NCBI GenBank assembly: GCA_021186555.1
Contig: JAJKFL010000012.1
Coordinates: forward strand, 1,922,001-1,986,000
Source of the DNA: Reticulitermes speratus
Lineage: Eukaryota; Arthropoda; Insecta; Blattodea; Rhinotermitidae
Length of the DNA: 64,000 nt
Direction of reading: 5' to 3'
Made by a program: the position numbers and the translations under genes. The notes below the pieces were generated by a model. That model worked only from the letters and a program-made list of their open reading frames with translations, was not told the origin of the DNA and searched no databases. Position 1 is the first letter of the stretch, and every line of letters starts with the position of its first letter. Shown here in pieces: positions 10,401 to 19,900 of this stretch.

Positions 10401-11771
10401 ATCAACCAAATCACTTTCATCTCCAAAGGCAAACAACGGTACATCATCGTCTTGGTATTTATGGCCTGTTCCGCATCTTATTGTCTTTGTGACACACTTA
10501 TGGATCCATGGAATGTATGTATGTGTGTATGGTTATCAAAATCCGTATCGCTTCTTTCACCTGCGTCCGACAATTAACTGTCATCAGAATCTGCAAGTAT
10601 TTCTACAAGTTGATGACTAACTAACATGTTTGAAATATCACTGATCCCTAAACCATTCTCACTACTTGATGCCATGTTTGTGCTGTACTTCCCCAGTCAT
10701 ATACATGCACAGAGACAGGAATGAACACAGCATCTCTTCACTGTGTTATAATCAACATGTAGTTTCAGATAAACCATAAGATGGCAGCATAAATCGCACA
10801 TGCTATACGAGCACCGTAGTGTACTCTGTCTGCCACTACAAATATGAATGAAGTCAAATGCAGCCATGGAAAATGAGTAGATTTTTTTACCAGACAGTGA
10901 TCTGTGTATGATAGCAGACAGTGCAGTAAGAGATTACAGAACATTAGTTGGCTATCTGGAGTGCAACTTTATGGAGTTCAGAAAAACTACCGGTGCAAAG
11001 GGCATTACATAGTAGTTCAAGTACTGGTGACTGAACAAACTTGTTCACATGCACATGAAGGCAATTGCAGTACATACAAAATGTTATGAAAATTAAACTG
11101 ATATATCCAGAACTCTTCATTTTATAATACAAGAAAGATAATGCAGCACACTGCAAGTACACTTTATGCCCTGCAGTGAAGGACTAAGTGAAGTTCACTG
11201 CTTTTTTTGCATTATGGAATGACACTCAGTCATTTAATGTATTTTGTGCTTCCAAAAAGTATTGGTGGTAAATGCTTTTTTGAGGTTATTGTATATTTTT
11301 GTTACTGATTTTTGTAAGTTCTGGGAACCAAATAAGTATTTTACACTGGAAATGGATTCTGATGTGTGTGACAGTTTGATCGGTCGCAACTGATATCTGT
11401 GACAGTTTGATCGGTCGCAACTGATGTCTGTGACAGTTTGATCAGTCGCAACTGACGACCAGCATTGAGACTCTGCTGTGCTTATATTACAGTGTTCCAG
11501 GGTGTGATACCATCTTCAGAACAGTCTGCCTTTACTCTGAAGATGGGAGGTAGCACATTCCTCCAAACTGTTGGTACTATCTAAATTACACAGTGCTGTC
11601 CCGGAAGAGTATTCAGAATACAGGATATGTTTGACTAGCAAGGTTTGTCTGTTGCAGGTGCGAGTGAATGGTAACGAGTACAAACCGAGCGTGGCAAGTC
11701 CCAATAAGAAACAGGCCAAAGCAGAGGCAGCAACCATTTGCCTTCAAGCCCTCGGTGTACTGCCCTCCTGA
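7337..11771 (+). CDS. SON: SON homologue, 3' terminal exons (G-patch plus dsRNA-binding domain)
   Basis: Four exons join in phase: 7337-7484, 7657-7731, 7904-8019 and 11658-11771, ending in TGA at 11769-11771. All introns are GT-AG. Order and motifs match the C-terminus of SON, a nuclear-speckle protein that helps splice weak introns: first a G-patch (GMG, then KMGWRPGEGLGKNKEG), a short linker, then a double-stranded-RNA-binding domain beginning GKHPVSLLVELC with the SON-specific KRRW and GPDH...FLFK, and finally ASPNKKQAKAEAA. The protein ends a few residues after the domain. Upstream exons, including the SR-rich body, are not recognisable in 1-7336, so the gene start lies outside or is hidden by repeats. 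The acceptor of the first exon is uncertain: AG at 7335-7336 or at 7351-7352 both keep the G-patch frame. Family assignment is confident. Confidence 0.88.
7657..7731 (+). CDS. SON: SON linker exon
   Basis: A 75-nt exon (phase 1 to phase 1) between G-patch and dsRNA-binding domain, encoding GLVSQEELGRRLALQ and a proline-rich end. The start GLV matches the conserved post-G-patch residues of SON; the rest is not conserved. Confidence 0.78.
7904..8019 (+). CDS. SON: SON dsRBD exon, first half
   Basis: Encodes GKHPVSLLVELCSKRRWGAP and on to GPDHMKNFLFK, the alpha1-beta1-beta2 part of the SON double-stranded-RNA-binding domain. The donor GTGATA follows in phase 0. Confidence 0.88.
8395..8600 (-). 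pseudogene. piggyBac-type transposase relic, C-terminal cysteine domain
   Basis: Minus strand reads RLTECHVTRILPTDKKR, one stop codon, then PTGWCAVCNKHDK...HNCDVAMCVDGCF...HTRKTC and a stop. Spacing of cysteines and the RLTE(R)H start fit the C-terminal zinc-binding region of piggyBac-derived transposases. Broken by an internal stop. Confidence 0.75.
9189..10123. repeat. 60-bp satellite array, 15.6 copies, almost identical
   Basis: Unit ATACTCATAAGCATGACATG...CTGAGCTGCTGTACA. Only one substitution (copy 3, near 9347) is seen over 935 bp. Because the period is divisible by three, both strands carry 320-codon spurious ORFs. Confidence 0.98.
10224..10675 (-). pseudogene. piggyBac-type transposase relic, N-terminal part
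   Basis: Minus-strand ATG at 10675 reads MASSSENGLGISDIS...LVEILADSDDS, then frameshifts/stops, then FVWENMDNYVRHREIF, SGPQNSNKGVTNTVDIFEQI. The acidic N-terminus and the GPQN...VTNIVDIFEL-like motif are typical of piggyBac-derived transposases. It pairs with 8395-8600; the middle is replaced by the 60-bp satellite and unrelated sequence. Confidence 0.78.
11180..11460 (+). repeat. dispersed repeat family D with 31-bp triplication at its end
   Basis: Shares ATGGAATGA...TTTAATGTATTTTGTGCTTCC and GGAAATGGATTCTGATGTGTG with 30010-30405 and 39150-39535. The terminal GTGACAGTTTGATCGGTCGC segment is tandemly triplicated (11368-11455, period 31). Confidence 0.7.
11510..11580. repeat. foldback remnant with hammerhead-like motif
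   Basis: Plus strand carries CTGAAGATGGGAGG, loop, CCTCCAAACTGTTGG; an inverted partial copy (ATCTTCAG) precedes it. It lies just upstream of the last SON exon. Confidence 0.5.
11658..11771 (+). CDS. SON: SON dsRBD exon, second half and stop
   Basis: The acceptor TGTTGCAG precedes VRVNGNEYKPSVASPNKKQ and the alpha2 helix AKAEAATICLQALG. The stop is TGA at 11769-11771. The exon is separated from the preceding one by a 3.6-kb intron filled with piggyBac relics and a 60-bp satellite. Confidence 0.88.
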   Translation: MRVNGNEYKPSVASPNKKQAKAEAATICLQALGVLPS

Positions 11772-11839
11772 ATCAAGTTCCTTATGAATCATTAAATGTG
11801 TTCTTACTATCAAGCAGTTGTATCATTTTAGCTGTACAA

Positions 11840-12014
11840 CATGGGCCTCCAACCTTTTTATGGCAAAGGGCCACACCCATTATTATGAGTTGGTTTGTGG
11901 GTCACACGTGGAAAATAACAATAAGTGGTGTACCTGTGCCTAAATTATTGTGTATTTTTATAGTAGATACACAATTAACAAATGTGGCCGCGGGCTGCAT
12001 GTTGGAGACCCATG
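11840..12014. mobile_element. hAT-type MITE in the SON 3' UTR
   Basis: Ends CATGGGCCTCCAAC and, inverted, CATGGGTCTCCAAC. The 8-bp flanks CTGTACAA (11832-11839) and ATCTACAA (12015-12022) agree at 6 positions. Internal sequence has no ORF. Confidence 0.75.
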
Positions 12015-12111
12015 ATCTACAATGTGTGTGTGTTCGTGCAGCCTGTGTCATGGCCACAAACATCACTTGGAAATTTGTCATGGTGCATTGCCAAGTTCAG
12101 ACACATTAGGC

Positions 12112-12117
12112 AATAAA
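12112..12117 (+). terminator. probable SON polyadenylation signal AATAAA
   Basis: First AATAAA after the SON stop, 341 bases downstream. A hAT-type MITE (11840-12014) lies between stop and signal, so it would be part of the 3' UTR. Assigned by position only. Confidence 0.45.
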
Positions 12118-12929
12118 TAGGCTGCAAATATATTGAATAGGATGCTGCAGACAAAGAACAAGGGGTGAGGTGCTGTGGGGTTGGGCCTGAGGGCTAAGAA
12201 CTAAGCCGGGGGAGCGACCAGTCTCCAGTAGCCATTCACTGCATGTATGGGGCCGAATTTTTTTGAGGAACTATATGTAAAAACTCCCCGCACTTTCAGG
12301 GATCAAATCTGTGGACCACAAATATTCCAACAGAAAACATGTTTGTTTCTCCACTTATGTTAACAAATTATTAAGAAAATTTTCACATTTAATTAAAGTT
12401 TATTTGTTAAGGTACTGGGCATGCCAACGTGGTCCTCATTAACCCATATTTACAGAATATTCTACTGCCAGAAATTCTCTGCTTAATGGTGATTCACTTT
12501 AAATGGTGTTTTTCTGATCTGAATTGACCGTGTTAACAAGGACCCGCTGTACTGTTTGTAAGAAACCAGCATGTTGCAAGAATGTTACATGGAGCCTCAG
12601 ACTTCTACTGGCTGACACAGCCATGTGGTAAGTTGTGTGTAGCTTCACGCTGTGTTAGTTTCCTACCATATTGTGAGTGTTTGGTTGATAATGGGCAGTC
12701 ACTGATTGATACACAAACTTATTTTCAAAAAACGTGAGTGTCCACTGTTGACAAGAATTGAGTTTTGGTTACACAGCACTGAGGGATAAACATGTCAAAC
12801 CTACATTGCTGCTGCTAACCAAACTTTGACTCCTGTTCTTGTACGCATTAAAATCTTGCACGTTTTGCTTAGGTAATTCTTACCATAGTGGATGTATATG
12901 TTTTTGAAATTAAGCTCCTCAAATATGGA

Positions 12930-13350
12930 ATAACCCCAGTACTTGATACAGTGTTGATAAACAACTGCAGCATTTGTCATATGTGTCAAGACTGACCAGT
13001 GCCCACTGCACACTTTGTATTAAAACCAGGTACAAGAATGGGCACATGGGTGACAAATATCTGTGAAATTTTCTTCCTACCACATGCGAAATAGCAGAAT
13101 CAGCCTGAACATCAGTAAGGTTTAGTCTCTCAATTACTGAAAGGAAGTAATTATTAAAGACATCTGCTGCTGGACTTTGATTTACTAGAGCATTATTGAT
13201 TTTATAGGATGATGGCATAGGTTCAAAGTTACATATTTTCCCTGTCTCTCTCTTAACAATACTCCATGTTGTTTTGATCCTATTGTCAGAGTGTACTAAT
13301 AACCGACTGTAATATACCTTTTTCGCCTCCCTATTTAGTAGGTTTCGAAT
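12930..13350 (-). mobile_element. Jockey-like LINE fragment between SON and MSH2
   Basis: Minus strand reads KTTWSIVKRETGKI...KINNALVNQSPAADVFNNYF and LSVIERLN, typical of the region just before RT in Jockey/CR1-type LINEs. Frame decays toward 12930. Confidence 0.7.
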
Positions 13351-13469
13351 TTTGATATTTGTTTAGTGCCAGTATGAATGTCGGGTGTGTTGATGGAGAG
13401 GATATGGTAACACACGACGCTGCTTTGCCGATGGCATGCTAAATAGTTCCATATGTTACCACCAGGAGC

Positions 13470-13640
13470 ATGCTTTACCCACAGCCAGTGAGTACAGTAA
13501 CGCACGAAGGCGCCGCTTATGGCGGTGCCTGTTTTACGTTTCCACGGAGTTTCCAGTCTGGTGAAGGTATAAATCTGTGCTCTAAGATATACCCCAGGCG
13601 GGAATCAAACCCGTTATTTACCACTGTGAGTTCCTTGACG
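13470..13640 (-). mobile_element. SINE-like repeat
   Basis: Minus strand contains the B-box-like GGTTTGATTCC (about 13605) followed by a SINE-like body. Ends not determined. Confidence 0.4.
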
Positions 13641-13739
13641 GTGCAGTTGTGTGTACATTTTATATATTTTTCTATTAAATTCTGTCTACATTCTTGATTT
13701 CAACCATATTTTCACAGACTCAACTAAAACGTTTACATA

Positions 13740-13913
13740 GCTCATGTTATGAACTGACTTTAGTTGTAACATGTGTGAAACGGAAGTACGAGTTAGCGCG
13801 TAGATGTGAAATGATTGTGTTTGTTACATGCTGGTTTTGTTAATGCCTTTTTAACTTACCATTTAGTGTAATTAAGCGTAGGAAGGTAACTAATAGGAAC
13901 TGTAGTATTAACC
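13740..13913 (+). promoter_or_regulatory. MSH2 5' UTR and promoter region
   Basis: CpGs (for example GAAACGGAAGTACG and AGCGCG at about 13777-13801) are frequent here, unlike the surrounding introns, as expected for an unmethylated promoter in a CpG-depleted genome. No TATA box is visible at a fitting distance. Boundaries are approximate. Confidence 0.4.
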
Positions 13914-13947
13914 ATGGCTGTGAAGCCTACTCAACAGTTGACTTTAG
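13914..13947 (+). CDS. MSH2: MSH2 exon 1 (start codon)
   Basis: ATG at 13914 in a good ACCATGG context; reads [11 protein letters not shown], then one base of the next codon before the GTAAGA donor. The N-terminus matches the MAV...TLQL start of other MSH2 proteins. Confidence 0.88.
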
Positions 13948-16900
13948 GTAAGACAAGTGAATTTCTGTGGGTATGAGTTAGTTTATAACCTCAAAGATTA
14001 AACCAGTCTGGTAGATAGCAATTGATTTGCATTTTAAAGGCATCTTCATCGGGGTTTCCGCCGTTTCTGTTTTGTTATTCATGACGAATATTCCGAACTC
14101 CGTTTCGTAAACAGTGCAGTTCATTGACGTTAAACTCTAACACCAACATATCAAAACAGCCCGTATTTTTCTTTATTGCAGATGCTCCACAACAGAAAGG
14201 CTTTGTGAATTTCTTCAAATCATTACCAGAGGTAAGAATTGCTAGTAGGGTTGGAAGCAGGACTATCTTGTAATATTTAATTTGTTACCGGAGTTCACTG
14301 GACTGAGGATCTTTTGGAGTTAGGTTAAGGATGTGTGGGTAAATTCATGAATCATGTATATAACCGACTCATTTAGCACATTAATCAAATCTTTGTTTAT
14401 AGGCGAATTTGTTTCAATGCTTACAGTGTTACTATAAGTGTCACATGTGAGAATATGATGGTTTAGTTTTTCTTCATGAGTGAACATAATATTACAGTGT
14501 AGTGTTATGAAAATCATTAAAACTTTTAAGTCCTCTAAGTGGTGACCATATATACTAAAAATTATTACACTGCCACTCATTAATTTTATTCTCAGGTGGT
14601 GCACCACTGAGTGTGTTAAAAATGAAGACAAAAATGTAATTGCCACAGTGTATACCTAAGGTTTCTTTTCGTTTGTCTTTATACATGTTCACACTATTGT
14701 GCATCAGTGACATGTCAGCTGGGGAGGTACATCAGGGGCGAAACCAAGGGGGCGCGGCTGCAGCCTGCCGCCCCTCCCAAACCATCCAAAACCAAAATTT
14801 AAAAAAAACATTTTGTAGATATTATGATAGCAAAAGTTTTACGTTATTTACCCTTTAGCTGAAAACAGCCACTGAAATTGGCTGACAAGTAAATTAGAAT
14901 TTTGAAAAATAGATTAATAAAATTAAAAAGCAAGATGATAGGACACTGTGATTGAGTCAAGGAATATGTAGTTATATTTATATGTATATAAGTGCAGTTG
15001 CAAACAGTGTTATGTTATACTATGACACGATTTTTATAACATTATTTCTAAAATCAAACATAAATTATATGTAGCCTCAGGGCCAGCTATTCTGATCCTG
15101 AGTCTGATGGGGGAGCATGAATTAAATGTGTTCAAAAACTCTCATGGCTGCAGACATCACTGCAACAGGCCACATGCAGCCTGTGAGCTGCAGGTTGCTC
15201 ATCAGGGTGCTACAGGGTGTTTGCTGTTGTATGTGTAGTTGTGTGCTGCACAGCATGGTAAGATTGAAATCTTGGATGTTTTCCAGTTTCACTGAAATGG
15301 GTCAGAATTTGGGATCTTATTGGTTTCTGGTTATTGCTGTTGCTGAAGATGTATGGGCACATTATTTTATCTGACAACTGTCAGTGGTCATTCCTGTTAG
15401 CTTGTTGATTGTGTTAATGTGGCCCACTCAGCTGACTGCTCACACACAGCAGAGTAGTGGTGCGACGTGACGTACAGTAGTTGTCATATAAAAGTAAGGA
15501 CCCTGTTTAATGTGTTTTGTCAAAGGAACTTCAGTGTATCGAGTGTATGCAGCTAATAACAAAAGTGTCTTGATTGAGCAGATGTGCAACCAGTATTAAC
15601 ATTCTCTTCAGCTGTGATTGAGCACTGGACCGTAATAACTGAGCCACTGAAGACTCAGGTTTAATTCTGGGTAAAAAATTGGGATTTTTTCCTCACCTTT
15701 GCTGGGTCCAGAATGACTGTGACCAGGGCAGTGTGAGTTTCTTTGTACTGACGTTAAGCATGTGACACCTTCATGTCCATGATTGTTGTTTGCAGTCATG
15801 TGGGCTTAAGCACTGGGGCAACTAACAGAAATATTGATGTCTTGCATTCTAAGCGGATAATTTTGGCACACAATCACCATTCACTAGGATACTAAAGTGT
15901 GTCAATTAACGAACGTATCAAAGAACTGCAGTGTATTCACCCTGTATGACTGTATGTTTCTTGAATTGGGTTAACATAATTCCATTATGGAAGGAACAAA
16001 GAACCTTCTTCTTCCTGATACATGATGCTGAACATAATCTTTCCCCTGATAATGTGTAATGAACTCTGGTAAGGAGACCACTGATTGAGAGTTAATGTCT
16101 ATTGTGCGTGGTCAATGCTTGCTGTTTGCTGTTCTTAACCAACTGTTTCTTTAATTTTGTTGGCGATGCCATGTGCCTTGTCCTTTGCCTTGTTGTAGGT
16201 GTCAGAAATCTTGTGACCAATTTTCTTCCACCAGCTGGGCTTGTCAGTTGGCAGGTGTTCAATGTCCGGCTGCTCGTAGTGCTGCCTCGGTATGATGGGT
16301 TCCACCGCAAGCCTCTGGTCATGCTGCTGCCCCTGGTATTTGTCTGAGCCCAGTAGCTGAATTATTTCATCGTCATTGTGCGGAGTCTGTTGGTCATATG
16401 CCAGCTGTCCAGACTTCTCATAATCCTGTCCAGAATGTTCTGTGTGTGGGTGGCGTTGACTTTCTTGAAGATGTTTGATGTCTTCATTTAGTCCTACTTG
16501 TTGATATTCCTGTTCATTTGGAATTTGATGAAATTGTCCAAACTGTTCATTATGATGCTGTTCAAAGTCTTCAAATTCTTGATTGTGTCCAACTTGTTGG
16601 TGTCCTACTTGTTCATATCTTGTTGTTCATTTTGGTTTTGTTCAAAGTCTTCAGATTCTTGATTGTGTCCAACTTGTTGGTGTCCTACTTGTTCGATATC
16701 TTGTTGTTCATTTTGGTTTTGTTCAAAGTCTTCAGATTCTTGATTGTGTCCAACTTGTTGGTGTCCTGCTTGTTCGATATCTTGTTGTTCATTTTGGATT
16801 TGTTCAAGTCTTCAAATTCTTGATTGTGTCCAACTTGTTGGTGCCTACTTGTTCGATATCTTGTTGTCGTTTTGGTTTGTTCGAAAGTCTTCAAATTTTG

Positions 16901-19900
16901 GATTGTGTCCAACTTGTTGGTGCCTGCTTGTTCGATATCTTGTTGTTACATTTTGGATTTGTTCAAAGTCTTCAAATTCTTGATTGTGTCCAACTTGTTG
17001 GTGTCCTACTTGTTCGATATCTGTGTTGTTTCAATTTTTGTTATTTGGTTTCAAATTTCATGAAATTCTTGATTGTGTCCAACTTGTTGGTGTCCTACTT
17101 GTTCGATATCTTGTTGTTCGTTTTGGTTTTGTTCAAAGTCTTCAAATTCTTGATGGTGTCCAACTTGTTGGTGTCCTACTTGTTCGATATCTGGTTGTTC
17201 ATTTTGGTTTGTTCAAAGTCATGAAATTCTTGATTGTGTCCAACTTGTTGGTGCCCTACTTGTTCGATATCTTGTTGTTCGTTTTGGTTTTGTTCGAAGT
17301 CTTCAAATTTTGGATTGTGTCCAACTTGTTGGTGCCCTGCTTTTTCGATATCTTGTTGTACATTTTGGATTTGTTCGAAGTCTTCAATTCTTGATTGTGT
17401 CCAACTTGTTGGTGTCCTACTTGTTCGATATCTGGTTGTTCATTTTGGTTTTGTTCAAAGTCATGAAATTCTTGATTGTGTCCAACTTGTTGGTGTCCTA
17501 CTTGTTCGATATCTTGTTGTTCGTTTTGGTTTTGTTCGAAGTCTTCAAATTTTGGATTGTGTCCAACTTGTTGGTGCCCTGCTTGTTCGATATCTTGTTG
17601 TTCATTTTGATTTTGTTCAAAGTCTTCAAATTTTGGATTGTGTCCAACTTGTTGGTGTCCTGCTTGTTCAATATCTTGTTGTTCATTTTGGTTTTGTTCA
17701 AAGTCCTCAAATTCTTGATTTTGTCCAACATGCTGCAAGTGCTGGGGTTGGATTTGTCCGAAGTCATCTGACTCTGTATTCTGATGAAACTGTAGTTCAG
17801 GATGTTGGGTGTCCTGCCCAAAATTTATCTCATGGTTCCAGTCACCTGGCATAGGTTTGGCCAGTGTCTCCACCATTATCATGGCCAGCATCAGTACTAC
17901 CAACACAGCCATCTGAAACAGTGCATTATCTTTACATACATTTGTTTATAGTCTAAATAGTGCGAACTGCCTAGTGACACAGAGGCTTAATAGTGCGAAC
18001 TGCCTAGTGACACAGAGGCATAATAGTGCGAACTGCCTAGTGACACAGAGGCTTAATAGTGCGAACTGCCTAGTGACACAGAGGCATAATAGTGTGAACT
18101 GCCTAGTGACACAGAGGCTTAATAGTGCGAACTGCCTAGTGACACAGAGGCTTAATAGTGCGAACTGCCTAGTGACACAGAGGCATAATAGTGCAAACTG
18201 CCTAGTGACACAGAGGCATAATAGTGTGAACTGCCTAGTGACACAGAGGCTTAATAGTGCGAACTGCCTAGTGACACAGAGGCATAATAGTGTGAACTGC
18301 CTAGTGACACAGAGGCTTAATAGTGCGAACTGCCTAGTGACACAGAGGCTTAATAGTGCGAACTGCCTAGTGACACAGAGGCATAATAGTGTGAACTGCC
18401 TAGTGACACAGAGGCATAATAGTGTGAACTGCCTAGTGACACAGAGGCATAATAGTGCGAACTGCCTAGTGACACAGAGGCTTAATAGTGCGAACTGCCT
18501 AGTGACACAGAGGCATAATAGTGTGAACTGCCTAGTGCACAGAGGCATAATAGTGTGAACTGCCTATGACACAGAGGCATAATATGCAAACTGCCTAGTG
18601 ACACAGGCTAATAGTGCGAACTGCCTAGTGACACAGAGGCATAATAGTGCGAACTGCCTAGTGACACAGAGGCTTAATAGTGCGAACTGTCGAGTGACAC
18701 AGAAGCATAATAGTGCGAACTGCCTAGTGACACAGAGGCTTAATAGTGCGAACTGCCTAGTGACACAGAGGCATAATAGTGCGAACTGCCTAGTGACACA
18801 GAGGCATAATAGTGCGAACTGCCTAGTGACACAGAGGCATAATACTGCGAACTGCCTAGTGACACAGAGGCTTAATAGTGCGAACTGCCTAGTGACACAG
18901 GCATAATAGTGCGAACTGCTAGTGACACAGAGGCATAATAGTGCGAACTGTCTAGTGACACAGAGGCATAATAGTGTGAACTGCCTAGTGACACAGAGGC
19001 TTACATATCCCACTAAATGTTCCAATGCAAACCTTGGTGATATAACTGTAAGTTTCAACACTGATAATATCAAAACCAGTTCTAGTCACTTGCCATCTGC
19101 TCAACCAGTCTCCCTAAGATCCATCTTTATGTTATTGTCTCATGTACTTGGTCTTCCAAGTTTACATTTTCAAAGAAAAATCTTCATCTAAATTTCATTA
19201 TGGAATTCTTGTTTCCCATATCATAGATACATGCCCTTCCCTTAGATGACAGTTATATTACAATCAGCTTCTGGTCTGTGTTGATGAATCTAATTGGTTT
19301 TGCAGCTGGAAATACTGTACAAGGAAACACAGGTGTTTTATTATTAGGCATTAGTCAGGCAGTTGGTGTTAGAAGTAAACACATAGACAAATAAGTTACA
19401 TGTTCATGTCTGATCACCAGAATGCAGGGCAAAATTATAACATACAAACAGCAAGTAAATTCTTTGAACAAACTTCAAGTATTTGGGAATGGCATGTAAC
19501 TAACTAACTAACTCCATGTAGCACAGTCCTTCTTGAGAAGTTAACAGGTCGTCAGCTAGTCAAGAAATTCCCCGCGTTTTATGGAACCCGAAGGTTCATT
19601 ACCGCACTCACAACAGCCCGCCACCTGTCCCTATCCTGAGCCATATCAAAATCCAGTCCATGCCCCCCATCCCACTGCTTGAAGATCCATTTAAATATTA
19701 TCCGCCCATCTAAGCATGGGTCTTCCAAGTGGTCTCTTTCCATCAGGTCTCCCCACCAAAATCCTGTATGCACCTCTCCCCTCCCCCATGCGTGCTACAT
19801 GCCCCACCCACCTCATTCTTCTTGATTTGATCACCCGAATGATATTTGGTGATGAGTACAGTTCTTTGTTATGTAGTCTTCTCCACTCCCCTGTTACCTC

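Noticed and set aside
16518..17854. Plus-strand ORFs of 100-213 codons
   Set aside because: Shadow frames of the minus-strand repeat gene.
17946..19073. Long ORFs on both strands over the 33-bp array
   Set aside because: Period divisible by three; no coding signature.
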